From Halorussus vallis (lineage in GTDB: Archaea; Halobacteriota; Halobacteria; Halobacteriales; Haladaptataceae): a stretch of DNA of 64,000 bases. The position numbers and the translations under genes are program-made. Of the stretch, positions 56,348 to 64,000 are shown in pieces; positions within the stretch are counted from its first letter, which is position 1; each line of letters begins with the position of its first letter. The stretch spans positions 124,001-188,000 of the forward strand of contig NZ_CP100000.1 of NCBI RefSeq assembly GCF_024138165.1, written 5' to 3'. The notes under the pieces were generated by a model. It was not told where the DNA came from and did no database searches. It saw nothing but the letters and a program-made list of their open reading frames with translations.

Positions 56348-58141
56348 CTACTCGCCGTCGAAGTCGACTTCCGCGATTCGCGTGGCGTAGGGGTCGCGGC
56401 GTTCGGCACTCGGCGGTACTTCCACGTCGGGCGAGTACTGCGCGACGGTCCAGAAGCGTCCCGAGAGCGGGTCGACCGAAACGCCGTTGTAGTCGCCCCA
56501 GCGCATCACCGTCGAGCCCTCGCCGTAGTCGTAACTGGACTCACCCTCCTGGACCACGACCGAGTCTTCGAGTCGCCCGCGCGGGAAGTCGGCGGTCCGG
56601 CCGGCCACGTCCATCCGGGGGTACGTCTCGGGACCCGAGACGTTGTGCGCGAGGACGGTACGGCCGTCGTCGGCGCCGACGGTCGGGATGAAGTACGACG
56701 TGCCGGGCGCGCCGTAGACGCCGCTCTGGACGAGCGTCTTCGTCTCGACGTCGATCTCGTACCACCGGACCGCCGCGACGGGGGTGCCGTCGCCGTTCCA
56801 GTCGTACAGCACCGAGTGGGCGGTCCAGAGCGACCCGTCGTCGTAGTCGGCGTTCATCAGTCGCGTGCCGAGGGTGTCGACGAGCGCGTCGGTTCCGGGT
56901 TGGCGGGCCGCGGGCGGGTAGCTGTACGGGCCGACTTCAACGGTGTGGCAGGTGAGGCTCGGGTCACTGACCGGGTCGGTCAGTTCCCAGAGGGTGAGCG
57001 CCGACGAGTCGAAGCCGCTGTTGACGAGGTAGAAGCGCCCCGAACTCCCGCCGGAGAACGGCTGGAGCGCCGGCTGAGCGGTGAACGTGAACGGCGCGTC
57101 CGCGTCGGGGTTGTTCATCTTCGTGAAGTGGTGGGCGGTCACGTCCTCGCCGGCGTACAGCGCCGCCTTGTCGAGGGTGGCCATCGTCACCTCGAAGTTA
57201 TCGCCGAAGAAGTTCTGGGTGAGGTAGACCGCGTCGCGGTCGAGTCCGAGCGCGGGGTAGTCGACCAGCCCCTCGTTGTCGAGCGGCGGGACCCGGTAGA
57301 CGTGCCAGTTCCCGTTCGGGTTGCTCGTCGCGGAAACGGCGATCATCCACCAGCCGCGGGGCGGGCGACGGAGTTGGGTTTCGGCGGCGGTGTCGCCGGA
57401 CCCGCCCTCCTCGCCGGGTTCGGCGCCCTCCTCCATCTCCTCGCGGTCGACGAGTTCGCCGTCGGTCGTGATGCCGGGTTCGTACTGGACCGCACAGAGC
57501 ACGAAGCGGTCGGCCGCGCGGTCGTAGCGCGCTCGGGGGTCGAACACGAACGGGTAGCCGTAGGCGAATCCTCCCTCGGGTTCGGGGATGACCGGTTCCC
57601 AGAGCCGTTCGAGGTCGAACATGTGCTGGCGGACTCCCGCCCGCTTGTCGAAGAACGCCACCTGCTGGTTGAGCGCGTGGACGACGTGACCGCTCCCGGC
57701 GGCGACCTGCGAGTCCGAGGGGACGCCCCCGCGGGTTTCGGCGGCGCCGACGCCGTCGTACTCCGCGTGGACCGAGAGGGGACCCTCCTCGCCGACGTTC
57801 GACTCCTGGGCCGCCTTCCGCGGCGGTTGGCGGCCGCTTCGGGTCGTCGCGGCGCCCTTAGGGGTCGCCGCGCTTACGTCGTCGGGCGTTCCGCTCCGGG
57901 CCTGGTCGGCGCGAATTTCGCCGGTGTTGACGGTCGCGCCCGAGTAGGTTCGCTCGAACGGGCCGTCGGCGCAGTCGCTCGCGGCGGTGGCGACGTCGCC
58001 GCCGAATCCGACCAGCGAGAGGCCGCCGAGGCCCGCGCCGGTCGCCTGCAGCAGGCGGCGTCGCTCCATCGAGAGCAGGTCGGCGGCGTTCTCCGGTTCG
58101 CCTTCGCGTTCGCGGTCCGTGTCTTCTGTTGGGGGAGTCAT
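56348..58141 (-). CDS. Tat-exported propeller-like protein, unknown
   Basis: 597 residues. After about 25 acidic residues a Tat-type signal MERRRLLQATGAGLGGLSLV ends near VATAASDC. The mature part has repeated aromatic/Gly-rich strands, typical of a beta-propeller, such as GWWMIAVSATSNPNGNWHVY, PALGLDRDAVYLTQNFFG, GSLWTAHSVLYDWNGDG and SYDYGEGSTVMRWGDYNGVS. There is one lone Cys pair and no membrane anchor. Residues about 65-110 are low complexity. Related secreted proteins carry similar WGDY and sialidase-like strands, but no catalytic set is seen. Function unknown. Confidence 0.7.
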   Translation of the reverse strand: MTPPTEDTDREREGEPENAADLLSMERRRLLQATGAGLGGLSLVGFGGDVATAASDCADGPFERTYSGATVNTGEIRADQARSGTPDDVSAATPKGAATTRSGRQPPRKAAQESNVGEEGPLSVHAEYDGVGAAETRGGVPSDSQVAAGSGHVVHALNQQVAFFDKRAGVRQHMFDLERLWEPVIPEPEGGFAYGYPFVFDPRARYDRAADRFVLCAVQYEPGITTDGELVDREEMEEGAEPGEEGGSGDTAAETQLRRPPRGWWMIAVSATSNPNGNWHVYRVPPLDNEGLVDYPALGLDRDAVYLTQNFFGDNFEVTMATLDKAALYAGEDVTAHHFTKMNNPDADAPFTFTAQPALQPFSGGSSGRFYLVNSGFDSSALTLWELTDPVSDPSLTCHTVEVGPYSYPPAARQPGTDALVDTLGTRLMNADYDDGSLWTAHSVLYDWNGDGTPVAAVRWYEIDVETKTLVQSGVYGAPGTSYFIPTVGADDGRTVLAHNVSGPETYPRMDVAGRTADFPRGRLEDSVVVQEGESSYDYGEGSTVMRWGDYNGVSVDPLSGRFWTVAQYSPDVEVPPSAERRDPYATRIAEVDFDGE

Positions 58142-58209
58142 GGGACGTTCCGGGTTAGTACTGCTACCGTCGAAGGTTAGTTAATGAGATACTACGAGAG
58201 AATACACTG

Positions 58210-58629
58210 GTGAAAGAACATGCAATTTTATCACGGAGGCCGGGGGATGCTTTCGAAGTCACGGTGGCAGAATCGGCCGAGCGCGACCGACCGCGTGCGG
58301 CCGAAGTCTTGAGGGCCGACGACGACCACGTTCGAGCCGTGTCCGACACCATCCGACCGAACGACGTGGAGGAGGAGACGACGGTTCGACTCGAATGGTC
58401 GCCGCGCGGCGGGCCGGGGAACGGCGACAGCGCCGAGGGCCGGGTCACGCGGGTCTGGCGCCCCGACGACGTCCAGCAGTTCACCGTCGAGGCCGACGAC
58501 TCCCTGTTGAACGTCTACGCCGACTACCGGAACCCGGTGGTCGAACGCGTCGCGAATCCGGACGCCGAGGACCCCGACACCGAGACGGTCGGCCGCCTCG
58601 ACGCCATCACGCCCGTCGACGGCGCGTAG
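58210..58629 (+). CDS. Hypothetical acidic protein
   Basis: A 139-residue soluble protein from a GTG start at 58210. Acidic strands and helices include DHVRAVSDTIRPNDVEEETT, TRVWRPDDVQQFTVEADDSL and LNVYADYRNPVVERVANPD. Composition is typical of haloarchaeal cytoplasmic proteins. No family was recognised. A 16-bp-stem hairpin overlaps its stop codon. Confidence 0.6.
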   Translation: MKEHAILSRRPGDAFEVTVAESAERDRPRAAEVLRADDDHVRAVSDTIRPNDVEEETTVRLEWSPRGGPGNGDSAEGRVTRVWRPDDVQQFTVEADDSLLNVYADYRNPVVERVANPDAEDPDTETVGRLDAITPVDGA

Positions 58630-58662
58630 CCGACGCCCGACGCGTCGCGTCGGGCGTCGGCT
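58628..58662. terminator. 16-bp-stem hairpin at the end of the 58210 gene
   Basis: The arm AGCCGACGCCCGACGC, a GTC loop and a perfect complement begin within the TAG stop codon (58627-58629). It is probably the 3'-end hairpin or terminator. Confidence 0.6.
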
Positions 58663-58775
58663 CGGGCGAGAAACAGCCGACCAGCCGCCGGCGACGCTCT
58701 GTGACACACACCACTGGAAGCGCTCGGTCGACCGGCCGGCGAGGCGCTCGGTGAGACACACCACCGGGTGGTTCT

Positions 58776-58845
58776 CGTGAGCGAAGTCGTTCGAAAGGCG
58801 AAGCTTTTCGTGGTTCGAGAGAGCGAGGCTCTCTCGAACCACGAA
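58776..58845 (+). repeat. Dispersed repeat E2, copy 2, with long hairpin
   Basis: CGTGAGCGAAGTCGTTCGAA and AGGCGAAGCTTTTCGTGG match copy 1 at 9546-9602. Its end forms an 18-bp perfect hairpin (arm TTCGTGGTTCGAGAGAGC, loop GAG, 58807-58845). Confidence 0.55.
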
Positions 58846-58873
58846 CGAGAGCTCGTCGGACCTTCGGTCCGAC

Positions 58874-59065
58874 GGTGGACTGAAAGGGGCCGCTCGGTCG
58901 CGGCCGCAGGCCGTGGTCGTCTCAGCAACCCCTGTTCCGTGAGCGGCGGAGCCGCGAACCGAATATGTCGCTGAGCGACCGCGACCCAGCGGGGCTTTCG
59001 AGGCGGTTCCAGTAGCTCTGTATCTTCGGTCTATTGGAACGAATAGTCGTTTTCGAAGCGGTCGC
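58874..59065 (+). repeat. Dispersed structured element, copy B
   Basis: It begins GGTGGACTGAAAGGGGCCG; the core is 58882-58999. Pairings: GAAAG/CTTTC, CCGCTCGGTCGC with GCGACCCAGCGG (one mismatch), GGTCGTCTCAGC with GCTGAGCGACC, and GCGGC-GGA-GCCGC at the tip next to the conserved CGAACCGAATATG. The tail adds a GTTCCAGTAG/CTATTGGAAC hairpin and ends TTTCGAAGCGGTCGCG. It is preceded by GTCCGAC, as is copy C. Confidence 0.75.
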
Positions 59066-59133
59066 GCACATCCACGAAGCAATACGACCGAACTTTCCAC
59101 ACGCATTTTACGCCCGCCCGCCAACGGTGGCCC

Positions 59134-59388
59134 ATGAACGCCGACGAAGTGAAGCGACTCATCGAGGAGAACCTCGACGGCGCCGAGGCGACGGTCACCC
59201 ACCCGCGCGGGGAGCACGACGAAGACCACCTCGCGGCCACCGTCGTCTCGCCCGCGTTCGAGGGCGAGACGCTGGTCCAGCAACACCAGTTGGTCTACGA
59301 CGCGCTCGGCGACCACATGACGACCGACATCCACGCGCTCGAACTCAAGACGTACACGCCCGAGGAGTACGAGGAACGCGGCGAGTAG
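59134..59388 (+). CDS. BolA family protein
   Basis: An 84-residue BolA-like protein with the fold pattern VKRLIEENLDGAEATVTHP, then DHLAATVVSPAFEGETLVQQ and HQLVYDALGDHMTTDIHALE. The helix-turn HQLVYDAL resembles the family H-R-x-V-y-x-x-L motif, and the C-terminal His (DIHAL) is the cluster/glutaredoxin-contact residue. BolA proteins act with monothiol glutaredoxins in iron-sulphur trafficking. It is downstream of element B and convergent with the nitrilase. Confidence 0.85.
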   Translation: MNADEVKRLIEENLDGAEATVTHPRGEHDEDHLAATVVSPAFEGETLVQQHQLVYDALGDHMTTDIHALELKTYTPEEYEERGE

Positions 59389-59403
59389 CCGCTTCTCGAA
59401 GAG

Positions 59404-60582
59404 TTACCGACCGGACTCTAGGGCGGCCGCCACGTCCTCGACGGCGGATATCGGTACGCCGTGAGCCTCGGCGAGTTCCTCGGCCCGGGCGGGCGAGAGG
59501 CCGTCGACCTCCGTCCTGTTCCCGTTCGCCGTCGCCCCGCTTGCGCGTTCGCCCCGACCGACGTGAGCACCGTCGCCCGAACCGCCGTGGCCGTGACCGT
59601 GGACCGGTTCCAGCGTCGCGTCGCTGAGTTCGAGGTTTACGGCGTCCCACCGCGAGTAGTGGCCCATCGCGTCGAAGTAGGCCTTCACGGCCCGGCGCTC
59701 GTCGCGGTCGAACTCGGCGGTCAGCAGGGTCTCCTCGCCGACCGCGGGGCCGGCCTTCACCACGCCCGCGGGGTTGACCAGCATGCTCCCGCCAGCCCCG
59801 AGGTCGTAGCCGAGTTCCTCGTCGTACTCCGCTGGCGGGTCGCCCATGTAGGCCGAGCAGGAGACGACGAACGACTGGGTCTCGAAGGCGTACTCGCGCA
59901 TCGCGGGGTAGATGTCGCAGGTGTCCCGGTCGGCCGCCGACTCGGCCCGCGACTTATCGCCCGGGTGGTCGTTCTGACTCCAGAACCCCGGCCAGGCGGC
60001 GACGTGAATCTCCTCGCCCATCGCGGTCAGCGCCGCCTTCGAGAGGGTCATGTGGTTCTCGTAGCAGACGAGTCCGCCGAGCGTCCCCAAATCGGTTTCG
60101 TGGGTCGTCAGACTCGACGGGTCGCCCCGGCCCCAGATGGAGCGCTCGCCGTGAGTCGGCATGAGTTTCCGGTGGCGCCGCACCAGTCGCCCCTCGCGGT
60201 CGAAGAAGAAGATGGCGTTGTACAGCGTCTCGCTCCCCGGCCGGTCGTCGAGTTCGTTGGTACCGAGCGCGACGTGTAGATTCGCGTCTCGAATCGCGTC
60301 GCCCAGCACGTCCAGCGCGTCGTCGCCGACCGAGAGGCTGTTCTTCTGGAGTTCGACCATCAGTTCGGTCCACCGCGGGATGGAAACCTTTCTGCGCCAG
60401 TACGGGTAGCCGGGGAAGTACGTCTCGGGGAACACCAGCAGGTCGACGTCCTCGCGGCCCGCGCGCTCTATCCAGCGACACGTCTTGTCGAGGGTCGCCT
60501 CCTTGTCGTGGTAGACCGGTTCGACCTGCGCCGCGCCGACGGTGAACGATTCTGCTGGCGCGTCCGGCGAGTCGGTTGGCAT
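59404..60582 (-). CDS. Nitrilase-superfamily carbon-nitrogen hydrolase
   Basis: A 392-residue protein with the full catalytic triad: Glu53 in LVFPETYFPG, Lys139 in HRKLMPTHGE and Cys173 in GLVCYENHM. The sequence FPETYFPGYPYW and the CYEN-type nucleophile elbow are typical of true aliphatic/aryl nitrilases (branch 1) rather than amidases. After the usual end at about residue 315 there is a His/Gly-rich linker (VHGHGHGGSGDGAHVG) and a small helical C-terminus (LSPARAEELAEAHGVPIS). The start at 60582 (MPTDSPDAP) is chosen; the frame stays open upstream. Confidence 0.87.
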   Translation of the reverse strand: MPTDSPDAPAESFTVGAAQVEPVYHDKEATLDKTCRWIERAGREDVDLLVFPETYFPGYPYWRRKVSIPRWTELMVELQKNSLSVGDDALDVLGDAIRDANLHVALGTNELDDRPGSETLYNAIFFFDREGRLVRRHRKLMPTHGERSIWGRGDPSSLTTHETDLGTLGGLVCYENHMTLSKAALTAMGEEIHVAAWPGFWSQNDHPGDKSRAESAADRDTCDIYPAMREYAFETQSFVVSCSAYMGDPPAEYDEELGYDLGAGGSMLVNPAGVVKAGPAVGEETLLTAEFDRDERRAVKAYFDAMGHYSRWDAVNLELSDATLEPVHGHGHGGSGDGAHVGRGERASGATANGNRTEVDGLSPARAEELAEAHGVPISAVEDVAAALESGR

Positions 60583-60770
60583 CGGCGAACCGTGAGATAC
60601 GGAAACACATAACTTGGCGGGTCGCCCCCGCCGCGTGCCGGTTTCGTGTTCTGACACCCGAGTTGACTCGTCGTCCATCGTCGGTCGGTAGCTAAATCGT
60701 CAGCAGAATCGACGCTACTTATTTTCGAGATGAGCGGAACAGTTATCCTCCGTGCAACCTTGGATTCATC

Positions 60771-60983
60771 GTGAACACCACGACAAGTGAACGACGTGCG
60801 AGCGGCGAAGCGGACTACGAGTACAAGGTCGTCGACGCGCCGACCAGCCTTCTGTGGTTCCGAATCAAGCGCGATGAAACCGAACGACTGTTGAACGACC
60901 TCGCGGCGGACGGATGGGAACTCGACGAGGTCGTCGTCAACTGGTGGGGCGGTGCCGAACTGTTCCTTCGACGGTCCCGCTGA
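60771..60983 (+). CDS. DUF4177-like small protein
   Basis: A 70-residue protein from GTG at 60771. The core YEYKVVDAP, then LLNDLAADGWELDEVVVNWW and LFLRRSR follow the DUF4177 pattern (strand, helix ending G-W-E-L, strand, R-R end). Such proteins are widespread and uncharacterised. It stands alone between the nitrilase and the sugar transporter genes. Confidence 0.7.
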   Translation: MNTTTSERRASGEADYEYKVVDAPTSLLWFRIKRDETERLLNDLAADGWELDEVVVNWWGGAELFLRRSR

Positions 60984-61209
60984 GCGACGACGGTTCGTCG
61001 TTCACTAGCACGATTCGATCCACCGCCCAGCAGTCCGCCTGCACACGTTTCGCGGTAGATGGCACGAAGTCCCGCGAGAAATTCGCATCACGTACCGAGC
61101 GAAACCTGACCGGGTCCGGAATATAGACTAGGCACAGAGACTGTATTCCTAACAACGGAAAAGAGCGCACCGAAAGCCGAGGTTCGCCGCTCGAACGCCG
61201 AACCGTCGC

Positions 61210-62376
61210 TCAGACGTTCGGCGTCTCGACTTCCAGGGTTTCGAGGACGCGATTCCGGAGCGCCTCGCCCGTGTCGGCGTCGAAGACGTGAATCGTGTCC
61301 TCGGGAATTCGGGCCACGACGCGCTGGCCCTCCTCGACGCTCCGCATGCCCGAGATGGTGGCGACGAAGGTGCCTTCGCCCGTCCCCTCCGCGGTTTCGC
61401 TCGCCTCGTCGAAGGTGAGGTAGACGTTGTTCTCGTCGCCCATCGGTTCGACCACGTCGACGGTCGTCGGGAAGTCGTGGTCGGAATCGGGGTCGGCGGC
61501 GCCGACCAGTTCGACGTCCTCGGGTCGGACCCCGAGGACGAGGCGGTCGGTGCCCTCCACGGCCCCCAGCGTCTCCTCCGAGAGCGGGTACTCGAAGCCG
61601 TCGCCGACGAGCGTCCCGTTCTCCAGGGTGACGTCGAAGAAGTTCATCGACGGTTCGCCGATGAACCCCGCGACGAACTGGTTGGCGGGTTCGTGGTAGC
61701 ACTCCAGGGGCGTGCCCACCTGCTGGAGTTCGCCGTCGTTCAGGATGGCGATTCGGTCGCCCATCGTCATCGCCTCGGTCTGGTCGTGGGTGACGTACAC
61801 CGTCGTCACGCCCAGGTCCTCCTGGAGGCGCTGGAGTTCGGTCCGCATCTGGGACCGGAGTTTGGCGTCGAGGTTCGACAGCGGTTCGTCCATCAGGAAC
61901 ACCTCGGGATCTCGGACGATGGCGCGGCCGAGCGCGACCCGCTGTTGCTGACCGCCCGAGAGTTCGCGCGGCTTGCGTTCGAGCAGGTCCTCGATGCCCA
62001 TCATCGCGGCGGTCTCCTCGACCCGGTCGCGGATTTCGGCGTCGGCCATGTCGGTCGACTCCTCCAGTCCGAAGCTCATGTTCTCCCGCACCGTCATGTG
62101 GGGGTAGAGCGCGTAGGACTGGAACACCATCGCGATGTCCCGGGTCGTCGGGGGTTCGTCGCGAATCGAGTGTTCGCCCAGGCGGATGTCGCCCCGCGAG
62201 ACGGTTTCGAGGCCCGCGATCATCCGGAGCGTGGTGGACTTCCCGCAACCGGACGGACCGACCAGCACGAGGAACTCCCCGTCGTCGATTTCGACGTTGG
62301 CGTCGTCGACCGCGACGATGCGGTCACCGTCGTCGTCGAACCACTTGGTGACCCCGTCGAGCGTCAGTTCGGCCAT
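61210..62376 (-). CDS. Sugar ABC transporter ATP-binding protein (MalK/UgpC type)
   Basis: A 388-residue ATPase. Walker A is GPSGCGKSTT, with Q-loop MVFQSYALYPHM, signature LSGGQQQRVALGRA, Walker B VFLMDEPLSNLDA and H-loop YVTHDQTEAM. A C-terminal regulatory OB/TOBE domain (about 240-388; VLGVRPEDVELVG, GMRSVEEGQRVVARIPED) is typical of CUT1 carbohydrate importers. It is the third gene after two permeases on the same strand. The substrate cannot be told from this part. Confidence 0.93.
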   Translation of the reverse strand: MAELTLDGVTKWFDDDGDRIVAVDDANVEIDDGEFLVLVGPSGCGKSTTLRMIAGLETVSRGDIRLGEHSIRDEPPTTRDIAMVFQSYALYPHMTVRENMSFGLEESTDMADAEIRDRVEETAAMMGIEDLLERKPRELSGGQQQRVALGRAIVRDPEVFLMDEPLSNLDAKLRSQMRTELQRLQEDLGVTTVYVTHDQTEAMTMGDRIAILNDGELQQVGTPLECYHEPANQFVAGFIGEPSMNFFDVTLENGTLVGDGFEYPLSEETLGAVEGTDRLVLGVRPEDVELVGAADPDSDHDFPTTVDVVEPMGDENNVYLTFDEASETAEGTGEGTFVATISGMRSVEEGQRVVARIPEDTIHVFDADTGEALRNRVLETLEVETPNV

Positions 62377-62419
62377 CAGCTGTACCTCCGAGTTCGAGTT
62401 GCATACACTTTCCTCATGG

Positions 62420-63355
62420 TTACGAAGCCACTCCTTTCGCGAACTGTTCGCCGAACAGCACGTAGACGATCAGCGTCGGCAGCGCCGCGACGAACGCGCC
62501 CGCCATCTGGGTGTTGAACGTCGTGATCATCCCGCCGGTGAGGCTGTTGAGCGCCAGCGTGATGGGGGCGGCCGCGCCGCCGCCCGACGGCAGGATGACC
62601 AGCGCGAACAGCAGGTCGTTCCAGATCTGGGTGAACTGGTAGATGAGCGTCACCGCGAACATCGGCTTCGACAGCGGCAGGACGATGTTGCGGTAGATGC
62701 TGAACACGCTCGCGCCGTCGAGTCGCGCGGCCTCGATCATCTCCTCGGAGAACGACTGGTAGTAGCCGCGGAACAGCAGGAACGTGATGGGAATCCCGTA
62801 GGCGACGTGGGCCACGATGAGGTTGATGATGGACGCGTAGTGTTCGTGCATCAGCGGCAGGCCCCACAGGAACGACAGCAGTTCCGGGGTGTTGACGATG
62901 GCGAACAGCCGCGAGAGGGGCACCAGCACCGCCTGGTACGGGATGAAGATGCCCGCGACGAACAGCGCGACGATGGGCATCTGGTACTTCCAGTCGATGG
63001 TCGTCAGCCCGTAGGCCGCGATGCTCCCCAGGCCGGCCGACAGTATCGTCGCCGGAATCGCCAGCAGCATGCTGTTGATGAAGCCGTTCCAGAGCGTCTC
63101 GAACGCGATTATCCACGGCTCGATGGTGAACCCGCCGGTTATCGGCGGGAGGAACGGAATCGTCCGGTTGAACGCGTCGGTCGTCTTGAAGGCCGTCATC
63201 AGTCCGGCCTCCAGCGGCGCGAGGTAGAACGCGACCAGACCGGCGAGGACGGCGTACAGCGCCACTCGACTGCGGTCTGCGTTCACCACGGCGTAGCGGA
63301 ACCGCTCGCGCCGCGACTGCTGTTCGGGGGTCGGATTCGCCGGCGGACTGCTCAT
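62420..63355 (-). CDS. Sugar ABC transporter permease (MalG type)
   Basis: A 311-residue permease with six helices. The inner EAA loop, SFSEEMIEAARLDGASVFSIYRNIVLPLSKP, carries the EAA---G---------LP pattern that contacts the ATPase. The start overlaps the stop of the upstream MalF-type gene by four bases (ATGA), showing translational coupling. It belongs to the CUT1 family. A 43-bp gap separates it from the ATPase gene. Confidence 0.92.
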   Translation of the reverse strand: MSSPPANPTPEQQSRRERFRYAVVNADRSRVALYAVLAGLVAFYLAPLEAGLMTAFKTTDAFNRTIPFLPPITGGFTIEPWIIAFETLWNGFINSMLLAIPATILSAGLGSIAAYGLTTIDWKYQMPIVALFVAGIFIPYQAVLVPLSRLFAIVNTPELLSFLWGLPLMHEHYASIINLIVAHVAYGIPITFLLFRGYYQSFSEEMIEAARLDGASVFSIYRNIVLPLSKPMFAVTLIYQFTQIWNDLLFALVILPSGGGAAAPITLALNSLTGGMITTFNTQMAGAFVAALPTLIVYVLFGEQFAKGVAS

Positions 63356-64000
63356 AGTTCACCTCGTCTGTATTCGCTGTAGAGGTACGGCGCGACCACC
63401 GCGAGCGCCATCCCGAAGAGGACGATGGCGATGGCCGACCCGTACGCCCAGTTGTTCGACCCGAACGCCTCGCGGAACATCATGGTCGCGAGGATGTCGG
63501 CCGCCGGGCCGGGGTTGTTGCCGAACATCACGTAGAGGAAGTCGAACGCCTTGAGCGCGAACACCATCAGCACCACCGCCGCGCCCATCGTCGACGCCCG
63601 GAGTTGGGGCAGGATGACCCGCCAGTACATTTTCAGCGTGCTCGCGCCGTCGACCCGGGCAGCCTCGTAGTGTTCGGTCGGAATCGCGCGCAGTCCCGCG
63701 AGGTAGACGACCATCGCGTATCCCGAGAACTGCCAGATGAGCGCGAAGATGACCGCCGCCAGTTTCGTCTGAGGGTTCGAAATCCACTGGGTCGTCAGGA
63801 AGTCGAGTCCTAACTGGCGGAGCGTGACGTTGACGATGCCGTACTGGGCGTTGTACATCCACGCCCAGAACTTCGCGGTCACCACGAACGAGAGGCTCAT
63901 CGGGAGCAGGTAGATGGTTCGGAAGGTGTTCTCGAACCGGATGTCCTGGTCGACCAGGATGGCGAGCAGGAGCCCGAACACCAGACAGATTCCCGTGAAC
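63352..64000 (-). CDS. Sugar ABC transporter permease (MalF type), 5' end outside window
   Basis: About 215 codons are in the window; the N-terminus lies beyond the right edge. The translation from the edge reads FTGICLVFGLLLAILVDQDI then FENTFRTIYLLPMSLSFVV, typical of MalF-like partners. The EAA loop is PTEHYEAARVDGASTLKMYW followed by RVILPQLRA. A binding-protein gene is expected further upstream, outside the window. Confidence 0.9.
   Translation of the reverse strand, partial: FTGICLVFGLLLAILVDQDIRFENTFRTIYLLPMSLSFVVTAKFWAWMYNAQYGIVNVTLRQLGLDFLTTQWISNPQTKLAAVIFALIWQFSGYAMVVYLAGLRAIPTEHYEAARVDGASTLKMYWRVILPQLRASTMGAAVVLMVFALKAFDFLYVMFGNNPGPAADILATMMFREAFGSNNWAYGSAIAIVLFGMALAVVAPYLYSEYRRGEL

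Larger units (their letters stand above)
58663..59133. other. Repeat-rich intergenic region
   Basis: No gene was found. In order it holds two related blocks of about 22 bp with GACACACCAC, about 50 bp apart (58700 and 58752); repeat E2 with its 18-bp-stem hairpin; the hairpin CGTCGGACC-TTC-GGTCCGACG (58854-58874); and structured element B to about 59065. The bolA gene follows at 59134. Confidence 0.5.

Overview
The window is chromosomal DNA from a halophilic archaeon (class Halobacteria). The base composition is high GC, roughly two thirds by eye. Proteins are acidic, several start codons look leaderless behind a TATA box about 28 bp upstream, and archaeal genes are present: L12/L10/L1/L11 stalk proteins, SRP19, Gar1, FEN1, Dph5, Trm5, a DRG GTPase, archaeosortase A, S-layer glycoprotein, a presenilin-type protease and bacterioruberin genes. 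I cannot name the species; a Halorussus-like genome is only a guess. No transposase, integrase, CRISPR array or rRNA was seen.

Layout. 1-9.2 kb: partial TctA-like permease, membrane histidine kinase, secreted PepSY-like protein, rpl1-rpl10-rpl12 operon with a structured leader, ZIP-like membrane protein, rpl11, a small conserved protein, a DRG GTPase and a small membrane protein. 9.2-23.4 kb: a surface block. It holds a lipoprotein, a two-domain VOC protein, two full-size S-layer paralogues in tandem followed directly by archaeosortase A, then dph5, a Na+/H+ antiporter, trm5, tRNA-Thr(CGT) and a shrunken third S-layer-like protein. Four proteins in the window end in the PGF-CTERM signal that ArtA processes. 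23.5-35.5 kb: a class V aminotransferase, several uncharacterised membrane proteins, crtB, and the crtD-lyeJ-cruF cluster for C50 carotenoids (bacterioruberin). 35.6-45.5 kb: a BtuCDF-type ABC importer with a PGF-CTERM-anchored binding protein, srp19-gar1, a 1213-residue repeat surface protein, and a divergent presenilin-type protease. 46-48.5 kb: thiamine operon thi4-thiDN. 48.9-60.6 kb: ornithine cyclodeaminase-like enzyme, small membrane proteins, methyltransferase, GNAT, DAO-Rieske oxidoreductase, fen1, a Tat-exported protein, BolA and a nitrilase. 61.2-64 kb: part of a MalFGK-type sugar ABC transporter.

The most unusual material is not protein coding. (1) Three dispersed copies (55028-55183, 58874-59065, and 37338-37527 on the minus strand) of an element of about 120-190 nt have the same nested three-stem fold. 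The stem sequences differ while pairing is kept, as expected for a structured RNA or a palindromic mobile element. (2) At least fourteen long, near-perfect palindromes (24-41 bp, loops of 0-4 nt, mutually unrelated sequences) occur. Some lie just after genes as terminator-like hairpins; at least seven lie in frame inside coding sequences, where the five I could place against structure or family fall in linkers, loops or tails (ThiDN, GNAT, BtuD, CruF, CrtD). (3) A second, shorter dispersed repeat occurs at 9546 and 58776. (4) Candidate operators lie in the btuC/btuF divergent promoter and near 35558, and an SD-sequestering hairpin sits ahead of rpl1.
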